Below are positions 10,333 through 19,840 of a stretch of 64,000 nucleotides of DNA, one piece after another. The number at the start of each line of letters is the position of its first letter. Positions within the stretch are counted from its first letter, which is position 1. The notes beneath the pieces are model-generated. The model saw only the letters and a list, made by a program, of their open reading frames with translations. It was not told the origin of the DNA and did no database searches. A program made the position numbers and the translations under genes. The stretch is from JBMNKL01 sp050952225. GTDB taxonomy: Bacteria; Bacillota; Clostridia; Acetivibrionales; DTU013. The DNA is taken from positions 372,001 through 436,000 of the forward strand of contig JBMNKL010000001.1 of the NCBI GenBank assembly GCA_050952225.1, in the 5' to 3' direction.

Positions 10333-11928
10333 TTGGGCAAATACAGGTATCTTATCGACTTTGACACGAAAGGCCTGACGAAAGAATATCATGACGTCAT
10401 AATAATAGGCAGCGGAATAGCCGGAGTGTATACGGCGCTTGAAATCCCGGAAAAATATAATGTGGCGATATTAACGAAAGAAACTATTGATATAAGCAGT
10501 TCGATCCTGGCACAGGGGGGAATCGCCGTATCCCTTGACAAAAAGGACTCGCCGGAGCTGCACATGGCGGATACGCTGTACGCCGGCGGCGGCCTTTGCG
10601 ATGAAGAAGCGGTCAGGGTCCTGGTTAACGAGGCTGCCTTGAACGTGGAGCGCCTGTGCAAATTTGGAGTTAACTTTGATAAAACAAGCAATGATGAGCT
10701 GGCCCTTTCCAGGGAGGGCGCGCACAGCAGGAACAGGATAATTCACGCAGGCGACACCACGGGCAGAGAAGTACTGGAAAAGCTAATTATAGCCGTAAAA
10801 GGGCACTCAAACATAAATATACATGAACGCTGCTACGTTATAGACATGTTAACGGAAGACGGGGCATGCAAGGGTATTTTGGCGTACGACGAAGATACCG
10901 GGCGTGTTAAAGTCTATCTTTCCAATATTGTCGTATGCGCCGCGGGAGGATACGGGCAGCTATACAGCAACACTACGAACCCGGAGGTCGCCACCGGGGA
11001 CGGGGCATGCATGGCGTACCGGGCAGGCGCGGAGTTGATGGACCTGGAGTTTGTTCAGTTTCATCCCACGGTGCTTAGTCACCCGGAGAATAAGAACTTC
11101 CTGATATCGGAAGCGGTAAGAGGTGAAGGAGCGCTGCTGAAAAACGCCCATGGAGAGCGTTTCATGCCCGGGTACCACCCGATGAACGAACTGGCCCCGA
11201 GGGATGTCGTGTCAAGGGCTATCTTTAAAGAAATGAAGAAAACAGGGACGGACCATGTATACCTGGACATAACGTTCAGGGAGAGGGAATACCTGGAAAA
11301 CAGGTTTCCGAATATATTCAATACATGCATGAAATACGGCATCGACATGTCAAGGGACATGATTCCCATTGCCCCTGCAGCGCATTATTGCATGGGCGGG
11401 ATCAGGGCGGATGTTCATGGAAGGACCAACATAAAAGGCTTTTTCGCCTGCGGGGAAGCCGCATGCAACGGAATACACGGCGCCAACCGCCTGGCCAGCA
11501 ATTCATTGCTCGAAGGGCTGGTATTCGGGCGCGTAATCGGGCAGCAGGTGGAGGATATCCTGGAAAGCACAGGACGGGATGTCGAGTTCAAAGACTTTTC
11601 GTACAGGACTTCACGCAGGCCTGTGGCCATAGACGCAGAGGCTATTGAAGACGACATCCGCAGGGAAATGACCGCCAGGGTGGGGATTGTCAGGAACGAA
11701 GAGGGCATGAAAACCGCGCTTGAAAAGGTTAAAAACTACGAAAATGAAATAGCGAACATGGAAAACAAGACAATAAAGGACTTTGAACTGCAGAATATTG
11801 TTCTTTTATCAAGGCTGGTCATAGAATCGGCTTTAGAGCGCAAAGAAAGCCGGGGAGCCCATTTTCGGTCGGACTATGAAAAGACTGACGACGTAAACTG
11901 GAAAAGGCACATTATAAAAAAGGGGTAG
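10333..11928 (+). CDS. nadB: L-aspartate oxidase
   Basis: FAD enzyme oxidising L-aspartate to iminoaspartate for NadA. The 531-residue length is normal. The dinucleotide fold GSGIAG is at residues 26-31. HSRNRIIHAGDTTG, PMNELAPRDVVSRAI and the C-terminal FAD segment HGANRLASNSLLEG are typical of NadB rather than SdhA. Translation probably starts at TTG 10333, preceded by GAAGGAATC; no ATG is better placed. It lies 15 nt after nadA and 9 nt before nadC. In an anaerobe the electron acceptor is likely fumarate or similar, which is family knowledge rather than something seen here. Confidence 0.96.
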   Translation: MGKYRYLIDFDTKGLTKEYHDVIIIGSGIAGVYTALEIPEKYNVAILTKETIDISSSILAQGGIAVSLDKKDSPELHMADTLYAGGGLCDEEAVRVLVNEAALNVERLCKFGVNFDKTSNDELALSREGAHSRNRIIHAGDTTGREVLEKLIIAVKGHSNINIHERCYVIDMLTEDGACKGILAYDEDTGRVKVYLSNIVVCAAGGYGQLYSNTTNPEVATGDGACMAYRAGAELMDLEFVQFHPTVLSHPENKNFLISEAVRGEGALLKNAHGERFMPGYHPMNELAPRDVVSRAIFKEMKKTGTDHVYLDITFREREYLENRFPNIFNTCMKYGIDMSRDMIPIAPAAHYCMGGIRADVHGRTNIKGFFACGEAACNGIHGANRLASNSLLEGLVFGRVIGQQVEDILESTGRDVEFKDFSYRTSRRPVAIDAEAIEDDIRREMTARVGIVRNEEGMKTALEKVKNYENEIANMENKTIKDFELQNIVLLSRLVIESALERKESRGAHFRSDYEKTDDVNWKRHIIKKG

Positions 11929-11937
11929 GAGATTGCC

Positions 11938-12777
11938 ATGCTTGAATATCTGTTTTTTGATGAGCTGATAAAAACAGCCCTAAAAGAGGACATGCCTTTC
12001 GGGGACATAACTACCGACAACATCGTGAAACCCGGGACCAGGGCCAAAGCGGTGCTTATTGCGAAGCAGGACATGGTTTTGGCCGGCATGGACGTATTTG
12101 AAAGAGTATTCAAGATATTGGACGACAAAACCACGTTTTCCTGGAAAGTCTGGGATGGCTGCAAGGTTCCCAACGGGACAGTGTTCTCGGAGTTTGAAGG
12201 CGATGCAAGGGCGTTGCTGAAAGGCGAAAGGACGGCGCTCAATTTTTTGCAGCATATGTCGGGGATAGCGACTAAAACCGCAGAGTTTTGCAGCGCAGTC
12301 CAGGATTTGCCGGTAAAAATAGTGGACACCAGGAAAACAATACCGGGTCTCAGGCACCTGGAGAAGTACGCGGTCCGGATGGGCGGAGGCTGCAATCACA
12401 GGTTTTGCCTGTCAGACGGCGTGCTGATAAAGGACAACCATATAAAAGCGGCAGGCGGTATAAGCCAGGCAGTTGCTTCAGCAAGGGCGGCAATATCTCA
12501 TACCGCCAGGATCGAAGTCGAGACGGAGACGCTTGAGCAGGTGGAAGAAGCGCTGGAAGCCGGCGCCGATATTATCATGCTGGATAATATGAGCCTGGAA
12601 ATGATGACAGAGGCTGTAAAGCTGATTAACGGGCGCGCCATAACCGAGGCTTCCGGGGACGTGAATATTGACAGGCTGCGTGACGTGGCCCTGACCGGCG
12701 TCGATATTATTTCGGTAGGGGAACTGACCCACACGATTAAGGCAGCAAACATCAGCATGCGTTTTGTTAATTCATAG
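11938..12777 (+). CDS. nadC: Nicotinate-nucleotide pyrophosphorylase (carboxylating)
   Basis: Quinolinate phosphoribosyltransferase, which converts quinolinate and PRPP to nicotinate mononucleotide with loss of CO2. The 279-residue length is normal. Characteristic motifs are VDTRKTIPGLRHLEKYAV with the basic quinolinate/PRPP residues, GGGCNHRFCLSDGVLIKDNH, and the C-terminal EASGDVN and TGVDIISVGELTH segments. The ATG follows GTAGGAGATTGCC. It is the last gene of the nadABC operon and is followed by a strong terminator-like hairpin. Confidence 0.97.
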   Translation: MLEYLFFDELIKTALKEDMPFGDITTDNIVKPGTRAKAVLIAKQDMVLAGMDVFERVFKILDDKTTFSWKVWDGCKVPNGTVFSEFEGDARALLKGERTALNFLQHMSGIATKTAEFCSAVQDLPVKIVDTRKTIPGLRHLEKYAVRMGGGCNHRFCLSDGVLIKDNHIKAAGGISQAVASARAAISHTARIEVETETLEQVEEALEAGADIIMLDNMSLEMMTEAVKLINGRAITEASGDVNIDRLRDVALTGVDIISVGELTHTIKAANISMRFVNS

Positions 12778-12798
12778 TTAAGACAGGATGTAATGACG

Positions 12799-12836
12799 AC
12801 CTGTGGATAAAACTCTTTTTTATCCACAGGTTTTTT
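12799..12836 (+). terminator. nadABC terminator built from two DnaA-box sequences
   Basis: Stem ACCTGTGGATAAAA with its inverse, then TTTTTT (12831-12836). The arms contain perfect DnaA boxes: TGTGGATAA at 12802-12810 and TTATCCACA at 12820-12828. Confidence 0.8.
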
Positions 12837-12914
12837 GCACAAATCAGGAAATAACTAGAAATAAACCCCGAAAGCCCTGACAGCACTGCATTACGTGCGG
12901 TTAACAACAAAAAT

Positions 12915-12940
12915 ACTTATCCACATCCGTGTGGATAAGT
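12915..12940. promoter_or_regulatory. Inverted pair of perfect DnaA boxes
   Basis: ACTTATCCACA, loop TCCG, TGTGGATAAGT: an 11-bp perfect palindrome with DnaA boxes at 12917-12925 (+) and 12930-12938 (-). There is no T-run, so it is not an obvious terminator. With the boxes at 12802 and 12820 it makes four perfect 9-mers within 140 bp. Confidence 0.6.
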
Positions 12941-12994
12941 CACTGAAAATCGACGCAAAAGCGTGATGTTTTCATTGTTTGGGCAGGCTGTTGA

Positions 12995-14188
12995 TTATTT
13001 TAATGCCGGATAAGGCATCCGGTTTTCGAGCATTTCCTTGATTCTCCTGTAAACCTTTTTATTATAAAGGATAAGCTTGTGGTTGGCGGCTTTTAATATA
13101 TCCCCGCTAAGAAGATTATCCACAGTAAGGTTGCCTGTCCCCAGGTCGAAAACCTCCGTTTCCATATTCCAATCCTCAAGACTTGCATTCGCCAGGCTTA
13201 CAACTTCATCATTCAGACTCAGTATGTTTCCTATTTCTATGGAGGGGTTGAGCCCGGCGTTAACCATGGAAGGAAATACGGTTGTAAACAGGGCGCTGTC
13301 TGTTGACATATCTTCCATGCTGGCGTCCTGGTAATAATGAAGGCCTATGGAAGCGAAAGGCGAGCCTTTGTGGGGTACCGATACAAATACCAGTTTTCTG
13401 ACGTCGCCCCTTGAAGCGTACTCGCTTCCGCACGTGTAGTACCTTGCGACAAGCCCGCCCATGCTGTGTGTTACCAGGTCAAAACGGGAAACTTGCACTC
13501 CGGCGTCTTCAAGGTCCGCTTTAATCCTGTCAAGCTGCTGGGACAGCTCGGCTGCCGCCTTATCGACACCTTTCTCCGAGTCATATTGGATGCTCACGGG
13601 ATTAAACCCCTGCTGCTTTAGATATTCCGAAAGCCCGGCAAAAATATCCGGCGAAGCCTGGTAACCATGTACCAGGATAACGGGTACAGGCACGAGGCCG
13701 ATATTCACGGAACTGCTATTTTCGCTGCCGGAAAGGAAAGCGGTCAGTTTTACCGTGTTTTCAGCCGGGGCGTTATCAAGCGGCGCGGGCGGCAAATACT
13801 GCGATAAGAAGACCCCGCCGGCATCCGTGGTTCCCTCGGAAGGCCGGAAAACCCCGTATCCCCCCGGAAAACTCAGTCTATTTTTCCCGGATGCTTCAAG
13901 CCTGACGCGCGCGCCCGGCACGGCGGCTCCGGTGCCGTCCCTTACCTGCACCTTGAGGACCAGGGCGTTTTCGGGATCTGCCGCCAATGTATTTATACCG
14001 GTATTTGCTGTTGACAGGCTTATGGAAAACCCGTCATTACCGGCATATTCATTTATATATATATCCGGGGTAGCCTTGTTAACTGTCGAGGTATAGGCCG
14101 CCGGCATGACAATTAATAACAAGGCCATAACCGGAGCCAGCAACGCGGCAGGCTCACCCCGCACAGCCGATTTTATATTTTTTAGCAT
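12995..14188 (-). CDS. Secreted lipase/esterase-like alpha/beta hydrolase with Ig-like domain
   Basis: A 397-residue exported protein. The N-terminal hydrophobic segment (about 14-33) is a signal peptide or anchor. Residues about 75-155 resemble a bacterial Ig-like (Big_1) domain. From about 165 onward it is an alpha/beta hydrolase: PVILVHGY (oxyanion region, 169-176) and THSMGG with nucleophile Ser242, as in class-2 lipases and PGAP1-like esterases. VPHKGSP at about 272 is typical of triacylglycerol lipases. The ATG follows AAAGGAACG. It is a single-gene unit divergent from the CBS gene. Substrate is unknown; cell-surface ester or lipid hydrolysis is inferred. Confidence 0.8.
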   Translation of the reverse strand: MLKNIKSAVRGEPAALLAPVMALLLIVMPAAYTSTVNKATPDIYINEYAGNDGFSISLSTANTGINTLAADPENALVLKVQVRDGTGAAVPGARVRLEASGKNRLSFPGGYGVFRPSEGTTDAGGVFLSQYLPPAPLDNAPAENTVKLTAFLSGSENSSSVNIGLVPVPVILVHGYQASPDIFAGLSEYLKQQGFNPVSIQYDSEKGVDKAAAELSQQLDRIKADLEDAGVQVSRFDLVTHSMGGLVARYYTCGSEYASRGDVRKLVFVSVPHKGSPFASIGLHYYQDASMEDMSTDSALFTTVFPSMVNAGLNPSIEIGNILSLNDEVVSLANASLEDWNMETEVFDLGTGNLTVDNLLSGDILKAANHKLILYNKKVYRRIKEMLENRMPYPALK

Positions 14189-14446
14189 AAGGCGCGTTCC
14201 TTTCGTGACTAAAGTTAATAAGGCGCATGCCTGAATGTGTATGGAGATTTATATTTAAATTTAAAAGTGAAAAAATAATTCTACATATATTATAGCCCCG
14301 GCGACGGCGGGTATGTAAAGCGGTAAAATTTAACGCATGCCGGATTGTGACAGGCGGCGGCTTTCGTAAATAACTTTATATATGAAGGGAAAAATAAAAC
14401 CGTCCTGATAACAATATATATATAAAGGAAAAAAGGAGGTAGCAGT

Positions 14447-14866
14447 TTGAAGGTTAGAGATATCATGACAAAAAATGTGGCACAGATCAGGCCGGACGCG
14501 TCCGTGTATGACGCCGCAATGCTCATGCAGCAGAACAATGTCGGCTCAATCCCGGTTTGCGACAATTCGGGCGTGGTGGGAATAGTCACCGACAGGGATA
14601 TCGTTGTAAGAAATGTTGTCACGGGTTCGGACCCCAAGTCTACACCGGTCAGCAACATAATGACGACCAATGTGACGACCGTCACACCCGATACCGAGAT
14701 CGACAGGATAGGGGACATTATGGCATTCAAACAGGTAAGGAGAATACCCGTAGTGGAAAACAACGCGCTGGTAGGCATCGTGGCGCTTGGCGACCTGGCT
14801 GCGGATAAACGGTTTGATGTCGAGGCATCTCAGGCATTGACGGAGATATCAAAGCCGACAAAATGA
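14447..14866 (+). CDS. Two-CBS-domain protein
   Basis: A 139-residue cytoplasmic protein made of two tandem CBS domains (about 1-60 and 66-125), a Bateman module that usually binds adenine nucleotides. MKVRDIMTKNVAQIRPD and GIVTDRDIVVR are characteristic, repeated as VSNIMTTNVTTVTPDTEI. Translation begins at TTG 14447 behind a strong AAGGAGG; there is no alternative ATG nearby. It stands alone, with its own terminator at 14891. Ligand and partner cannot be told from sequence. Confidence 0.9.
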   Translation: MKVRDIMTKNVAQIRPDASVYDAAMLMQQNNVGSIPVCDNSGVVGIVTDRDIVVRNVVTGSDPKSTPVSNIMTTNVTTVTPDTEIDRIGDIMAFKQVRRIPVVENNALVGIVALGDLAADKRFDVEASQALTEISKPTK

Positions 14867-14890
14867 TTTTGGTCAAAACTTGTCCTGATA

Positions 14891-14918
14891 CGGGCAGAAG
14901 GTTTTCTTCTGCCCGTTT
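14891..14918 (+). terminator. Terminator after the CBS gene
   Basis: Perfect 10-bp stem CGGGCAGAAG/CTTCTGCCCG with a 5-nt loop and a short T-tract. Confidence 0.75.
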
Positions 14919-14959
14919 GAACGTTGAGGCCCGCATGGGGTGGCATGTGCAGCCTTACA

Positions 14960-15424
14960 TTATAATATAATAGTTACAAATCTGATTGAGTAAATATCGC
15001 ACATTACCAAATCATCGGAATCCGGCGGCCTCAATACGATGTAGCTGGCGCCCACCGCTACGAGGGTACCTGTGCGGTCAGTCAGAAGGTTCGTTCCCAG
15101 GAGAAACTCGACCCGGACTCTCCTGCCTATCTGCGTTCTCAGGAAACCTGCCGTAAAAAGCGTGCTTTCCAAGGTCGCCGGGATTTGCATTGCCTGGCCC
15201 TGTGGCGCGACGGGCGCGGCGGGAACGCCGGTAATTGGAGCCGTGGGAACAGCCCCGGCAACAGGAGTCCCCAAAGGCACTCCCGTAGGCAGAGTCGGCA
15301 GCTGCCGCGGTGACCCGGACGCCATATCATTTTGCTGCCCAGAGTGAAACAGGCCCTGACCGCATGGATACGACGGACTATGTGAGCCGAAGGTTGCCGG
15401 CACTAAACCCCCTTTATATTGCAT
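14960..15424 (-). CDS. gerQ: GerQ-family spore coat protein
   Basis: The C-terminal ~75 residues (ESTLFTAGFLRTQIGRRVRV through SIRFVTIIL) match the GerQ fold, an inner-coat protein needed to localise CwlJ in Bacillus. The N-terminal half is Pro/Gly/Ala/Val-rich and low complexity, typical of coat proteins. An ATG at 15433 directly abuts the AAGGAG, so the next in-frame ATG at 15424, with a 9-nt spacing, is the better start. It lies about 40 nt downstream of cwlJ on the same strand, reproducing the cwlJ-gerQ operon of Bacillus and supporting the assignment. Confidence 0.8.
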   Translation of the reverse strand: MQYKGGLVPATFGSHSPSYPCGQGLFHSGQQNDMASGSPRQLPTLPTGVPLGTPVAGAVPTAPITGVPAAPVAPQGQAMQIPATLESTLFTAGFLRTQIGRRVRVEFLLGTNLLTDRTGTLVAVGASYIVLRPPDSDDLVMCDIYSIRFVTIIL

Positions 15425-15466
15425 TGTGATCATCTCCTTTTTATACCTGTCATAACGGCTTGGTCA

Positions 15467-15904
15467 TCAGGTCTGATAGTATAAAGGCGTCGGCTGGTAG
15501 AAACAATGCTCGCCTATCCTGTTGAAAAAACTTCCCGTCCCGTTTCTTGGAAATAAATCCTCGCATATAGGGCTGAAAGGGTTATAATACCAGAGGCATG
15601 GAGCCACCGCGGTCAGCACGTTCCCGGCAAGTGCCCAGTCCGCTATGTCGTAATGTATCTGTTCCGCGGGTATGTTGAAAATATTCTGCGGGTTCACCTG
15701 GCCGTATACTTCCGTCAGCACGCAGGTGAACTGGAACGGCTGCTCTATCACCCTGCGGAGACTTCCCTGGTTGACCCGCTGGTATTCGCCGTCCGTTGCG
15801 TGGACCCTGTTCATGACGACGGTAGCCACCGCCTTCATCCCGACTTCGCCTTCGCCCTCGGCCTCACACCTGATAAGCCTCGCAAACATTTCCCTGTCTG
15901 TCAT
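15467..15904 (-). CDS. cwlJ: Spore cortex-lytic hydrolase CwlJ
   Basis: Cell-wall hydrolase of the SleB/CwlJ (Hydrolase_2) family, about 145 residues. RLIRCEAEGEGEVGMKAVA near the N-terminus carries the catalytic Glu region, and VVMNRV follows as in the family. It lacks a signal peptide, like other CwlJ proteins, which are coat-located in the spore and act on cortex peptidoglycan during germination. An in-frame TTG at 15916 overlaps the Shine-Dalgarno AAAGGAGGAGG, so ATG 15904 is preferred. It is upstream of gerQ in a two-gene unit. Confidence 0.9.
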   Translation of the reverse strand: MTDREMFARLIRCEAEGEGEVGMKAVATVVMNRVHATDGEYQRVNQGSLRRVIEQPFQFTCVLTEVYGQVNPQNIFNIPAEQIHYDIADWALAGNVLTAVAPCLWYYNPFSPICEDLFPRNGTGSFFNRIGEHCFYQPTPLYYQT

Positions 15905-16104
15905 TGGTACAATCAACCTCCTCCTTTCATTATATTAACATAACGTGTAATTGGTACATTTTAATTCCATCCGATTTAATTTTTATAATGACAAGTTAAT
16001 GTTAAATTGAAGTGTTATGGAAGTGTTATAAAAGCTGTCACGCGCGGGCATTATAAATACGTGCGCTGATGCATGGGAATTACCCGGTAAAAGGAGGCGG
16101 TACT

Positions 16105-16281
16105 GTGGGTAGACGAAGGAGTATGATGTCGGAGGAACTAAAGCACGAGATTGCGAAAGAACTTGGAGTCTACGATACGGTAGAGGCTGAAGGCTGGGGG
16201 GCCGTTTCTTCCAGGGACTGCGGGAATATTGTCAAGAAAGCTATAGAAATGGCCGAAAGGAGCCTTGAAAGCAACAAGTAG
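16105..16281 (+). CDS. Small acid-soluble spore protein, alpha/beta type
   Basis: A 58-residue protein starting at GTG 16105 behind AAAAGGAGGCGG; an upstream in-frame ATG (16069) has no ribosome site. SEELKHEIAKELGVYDTV, EGWGAVSSRDCGNIVKKAIE match alpha/beta SASPs, nearest SspF/SspI-like short forms. Such proteins coat spore DNA and protect it from UV and heat. It is monocistronic, with a terminator 25 nt downstream, and transcription is presumably forespore-specific. Confidence 0.9.
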   Translation: MGRRRSMMSEELKHEIAKELGVYDTVEAEGWGAVSSRDCGNIVKKAIEMAERSLESNK

Positions 16282-16305
16282 CCTCTTTGCAAGTCAGCGT
16301 AACGA

Positions 16306-16335
16306 AAGCCGGTCTCGTACCGGCTTCTTTATTTT
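16306..16335 (+). terminator. SASP gene terminator
   Basis: AAGCCGGT (16306-16313), 5-nt loop, ACCGGCTT (16319-16326), then CTTTATTTT. Confidence 0.85.
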
Positions 16336-16369
16336 ATCCGGAGTCGCGCCAATTTCTTTACATAAGCTG

Positions 16370-16398
16370 TTGAAACATGTCTTCATAGATGATATAAT
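16370..16398 (+). promoter_or_regulatory. Upstream promoter of the S-layer-type gene
   Basis: TTGAAA (16370-16375), 17-nt spacer, TATAAT (16393-16398). It lies 365 nt ahead of the start codon. The stretch between it and the second promoter has no convincing gene. Confidence 0.6.
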
Positions 16399-16596
16399 AA
16401 TAACTGCTAAAATCTGGGGATGTCCGTTGTGCCCTGGGCGGCAAATCATGCCGGATGGGCATGGCGGTGTTGCCCGGATATGGTCGCATCGGTCACAGGC
16501 ATATTTACCCGAAAACATACGGAAAAAGTGTTGGAAATGAGTAGTAGGGCTTTGTTGCAAAACTATTACAATTTCTTTACACTTGATTTGGATATG

Positions 16597-16625
16597 TTGA
16601 CTGGTAAAAATGCCGGTGATATAAT
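16597..16625 (+). promoter_or_regulatory. Downstream promoter of the S-layer-type gene
   Basis: TTGACT (16597-16602), 17-nt spacer, perfect TATAAT (16620-16625). The ~130-nt leader holds an inverted repeat CGGATTA/TAATCCG (about 16683-16712) before the GAGGAGG ribosome site. Confidence 0.75.
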
Positions 16626-16762
16626 CAACTTGAATTCAGAGGGGGTAGTTTGTCCTTTCTGATGAGAGTTGCAAGGAGGGTCGGATTATCACTGGGGAGA
16701 GGCGTAATCCGGCTCAGTATAAAAAAGCCTTTCCCAAAAATATACGAGGAGGATTTGAGAGT

Positions 16763-19683
16763 ATGAGAAATCTCAAGAAGTTACTTGCAGCAATCGTAAC
16801 AGTATGCATGCTTGCTACATTTGCGGTTCCTGCATTTGCCGAAAAATCTGATGCCGACATCTGCACAGATCTTGGCATGATTCTCGGCGAAGGTAGCGGC
16901 GTAACGGCTGAATACTTGGCAAGTCAACCTTACAGGCTCCAGGGAGCTATCATGTTCCTGAGATTAAAGGGCCTGGAAGACGAAGCAAAGGCATTCGTAG
17001 TCACCGAGGAGAATTTCTCTGACGTGGACGGACTGAATGAGACCAACAAGGCAATACTTGGCTACCTGAAGGCTCATCCCGAGCTGGGGTTTGTCGGTGT
17101 TGGCAACAACATGTTCGCCCCGTTCAAGGAAATGACTGCGAAGGAGTACTACAAGGTACTGCTCGTAGCACTCGGCTATGAAGAAGGAGTAGACTTCACA
17201 TGGGCAAACCTGCTGCAGTTTGCGGCTACAAAGGGCCTTGTAAAGCTACTTGACAATACTGCATTCACTGTCAACGATCTCTGCGTTGCGACTGTTGAAG
17301 CTTTGAAGGCTACCGTAAAAGGCGGCGACGATAATCTGATCACCATGCTGGTCGAAGCCGGTGTCATCGCAGCTGACAAGGCAGTAGCCACCGGGCTGTA
17401 TTCCGGTGTGCCGAGGGCTCTGCAGGTGGTAAGCGCTAGCGCGGACAACCTGAAGACGGCGAAAATCGTATTCAGCAAGGAGCTTGACAAAGACACTGTT
17501 AATACGGAGCAATATAGAGAATGACGACATAGAAGAAGTCAAGCTGCTTGACGACAAGAAGACTGTTCTTGTTATATTCGAAGATGGTCTGAAGAATGGC
17601 GACGAGAAAGAAGTCACCATTAAAGACGTGAAGGCTGCAGACGGCGCGAAGATAGCTGAAGTTGAAAAGACCATTACATTCTATGATACCACATTCCCGT
17701 CAATTACCGGCGCTGTAGCCGAGGATGCGAAGAGTATCGTGGTGTCTGTCAGTGAGCCGATAGATCTTGAATACGGCGATGTCTTTGAAGTGTACGACGA
17801 CATAGAGATAGACGGGCATGATATGATAGCGCAGGCATCCTTCGATTACGTGAAAAATACCATTACGTTCACCCTCAACGATGTGCTTGACGCCGGGACA
17901 CACAAGATTGACATCAAAGGTTTGAAGGACTATGCGGGCTATGTAGCCATGGCTGCTTCCTTCAATATCGCAGTAGCAGAAGACAAAACGGCTCCTGAAA
18001 TTGTCAAGGGTGAAGTAGTCTCTGTTGAGAAGATTAAGGTTACTTTCAGTGAAAATCTTGATGAAATTGGAGACTTCGAAGTAGACGGCAAGGATGCAGA
18101 GGCCGCAGTTTGACGGAAGCAGCAAGAAGGTTGTTGTTCTTGATAGTTTGAGAGATGACTATAAGCTGAGCATAGGCGCCATAGTCGAAGTCAGAGTAGA
18201 ATATAAAGGACAGAGAGACGTCGCAGGAAATGAAGTCGAGGACTGGAAGGTCTTCAAGTTCAAGGTAGAGGATGACACGACGCTGCCTACGGCTACCGCA
18301 TCGCTTGACAGCGATAACAACCTTACAATTACTTTCAGCAAGGCTATGCTTAAAGAGAAGGTACGCTGAAGGTACTACGATAAGGATGAGAAGCTAAAGG
18401 AAGGAAATAACCATTGCAGATAAGGCGAATTGGGATAAGCGATACGGTGCTTAAGTATGACGCCGAGGAAATAGGCTTAGACGGAGTGGATGCGGCGGAT
18501 TACTACGTCGTGCTTGAGGGCATGTACGACGGTACAATCAGAAAGAATCCGCTTGGCAAGGAAACGCTGAAAGTTACGGCACAAGGATACGAAAGACCCC
18601 AGAAGCAGAGGAGTAATATACTGTTGATAAAACGAAGACACAGATTACCTTCTACTACTCCGAAGCCATGGACGCGGATTCAATCAAGACCCTCAGCAAT
18701 TATCGCTTAGCAGCAGAATGTTGATAACGGTCCGGGCGATGGTCATAGACTTTGCTGCAGGCACCTCGCTGGCCCTAAAAGACGCTGGGAGCGAAGGTCA
18801 AGTCGGTAGCGTCCGACGGCAAGAGCATCACAATCACCGTAGAGGACATTAGCAAACTTGTTACATCAAAGCTGGTGCCAACGTTCGATGTCTGGGCGGT
18901 AAAGGACAAAGCGGGCAACTATCTGCGATAAAAGTCGGTCCAGTTACGAAGTATAGGCAGGTTCCTTTGAATTAGCTACGGATGATACAGTTGATACAGT
19001 TGTAGCGAACGTCCGATAAAGAACTTGAGGTTACATTCAGCAGCGACTGTTAAAACCTTCAGCACGAGCGTATTCAGCGGCGTGTATGACGGATGCCGAT
19101 GACCGTATTGCATACTGTAAAGAATTACGAGATAGACGGCGAAAACGGTAAAATTGACGCTCAGCAAGGCGATACCTACGGATCCCACAGGCTTATACCT
19201 CATGCGCGAAGGTCGGCTTCGTGAAGCATATAACCGCTGCAAAGAACATTTACGGCGATGCGCTAGTTATCGCGGACGCTGAAGTTGGCAATTTCGTAGA
19301 CGAGATTGCGCCTACTGCAAAGGTAGAAACAGGCGAGGATGCCGGCGAGATCAAGCTCACTCTTCAGCGAAGCAGTAGAGGCTATGGGCGACGACGACGA
19401 CGAATCGTCTTATAGACGCCATCTTGAGCGAATTGCTAGGCAAGACGGCTGACGGCACGTTGCTACGCTATGGCCGCGTACTGAAGGGTTATACTTTAGA
19501 ATAGTCGATGAGACAAACGACGTAGTCATTGTCACGATTCAGGACAAAGACGGCAACAAAGTCGAATTAACACTGAATACCGCGTATCCATAGTTGCCAG
19601 AGGAAGAGCAACAGATAGATGTGACGGGAAACGCGCTTGCCGAAATGGCTGAGAAGAAAGTCAAGACAGGAAAAACTGATTAA
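16763..19683 (+). pseudogene. S-layer-type surface protein gene, multiply frameshifted
   Basis: The N-terminus is intact: signal peptide MRNLKKLLAAIVTVCMLATF ending near AFA-EKS, then divergent S-layer-homology-like repeats (about 30-200; FSDVDGLNETNKAILGYLK, ELGFVGVGNNMFAP, YYKVLLVALGY). After about 17508 the reading frame breaks. Coding sense continues in alternating frames as SbsA-like Ig repeats, e.g. KTVLVIFEDGLKNGDEKEV, ITFSKAMLKE, DTVLKYDAEEIGLDG, ITFYYSEAMDADSIKTLSNY, ending LAEMAEKKVKTGKTD at 19683. Breaks come as often as every 30-40 bp around 18350-18430. Two good promoters, a strong GAGGAGG site and a strong terminator suggest an abundant protein. Recent decay or local assembly error are both possible; missense change is slight compared with indels. 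Confidence 0.8.
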
Positions 19684-19709
19684 TGATTAAATCTAGCTAA
19701 GGCACATTA

Positions 19710-19750
19710 AAGGGCTGCCTGCGAAAAGCAGGCGGCCCTTCTTTTTCTTT
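19710..19750 (+). terminator. Strong terminator of the S-layer-type gene
   Basis: GGGCTGCCTGC, loop, GCAGGCGGCCC, then TTCTTTTTCTTT. Confidence 0.9.
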
Positions 19751-19840
19751 ACAGACAATTCATTGTATAATAAAGTATATATAGTTGACATTTATTAAAT
19801 GTCTTTTTTAGACTTAATGGTTGATGGAAGGAGAAGCAGG

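Noticed and set aside
16420..16662. 80-codon ORF upstream of the S-layer gene
   Set aside because: Overlaps the promoter; no ribosome site; odd composition.
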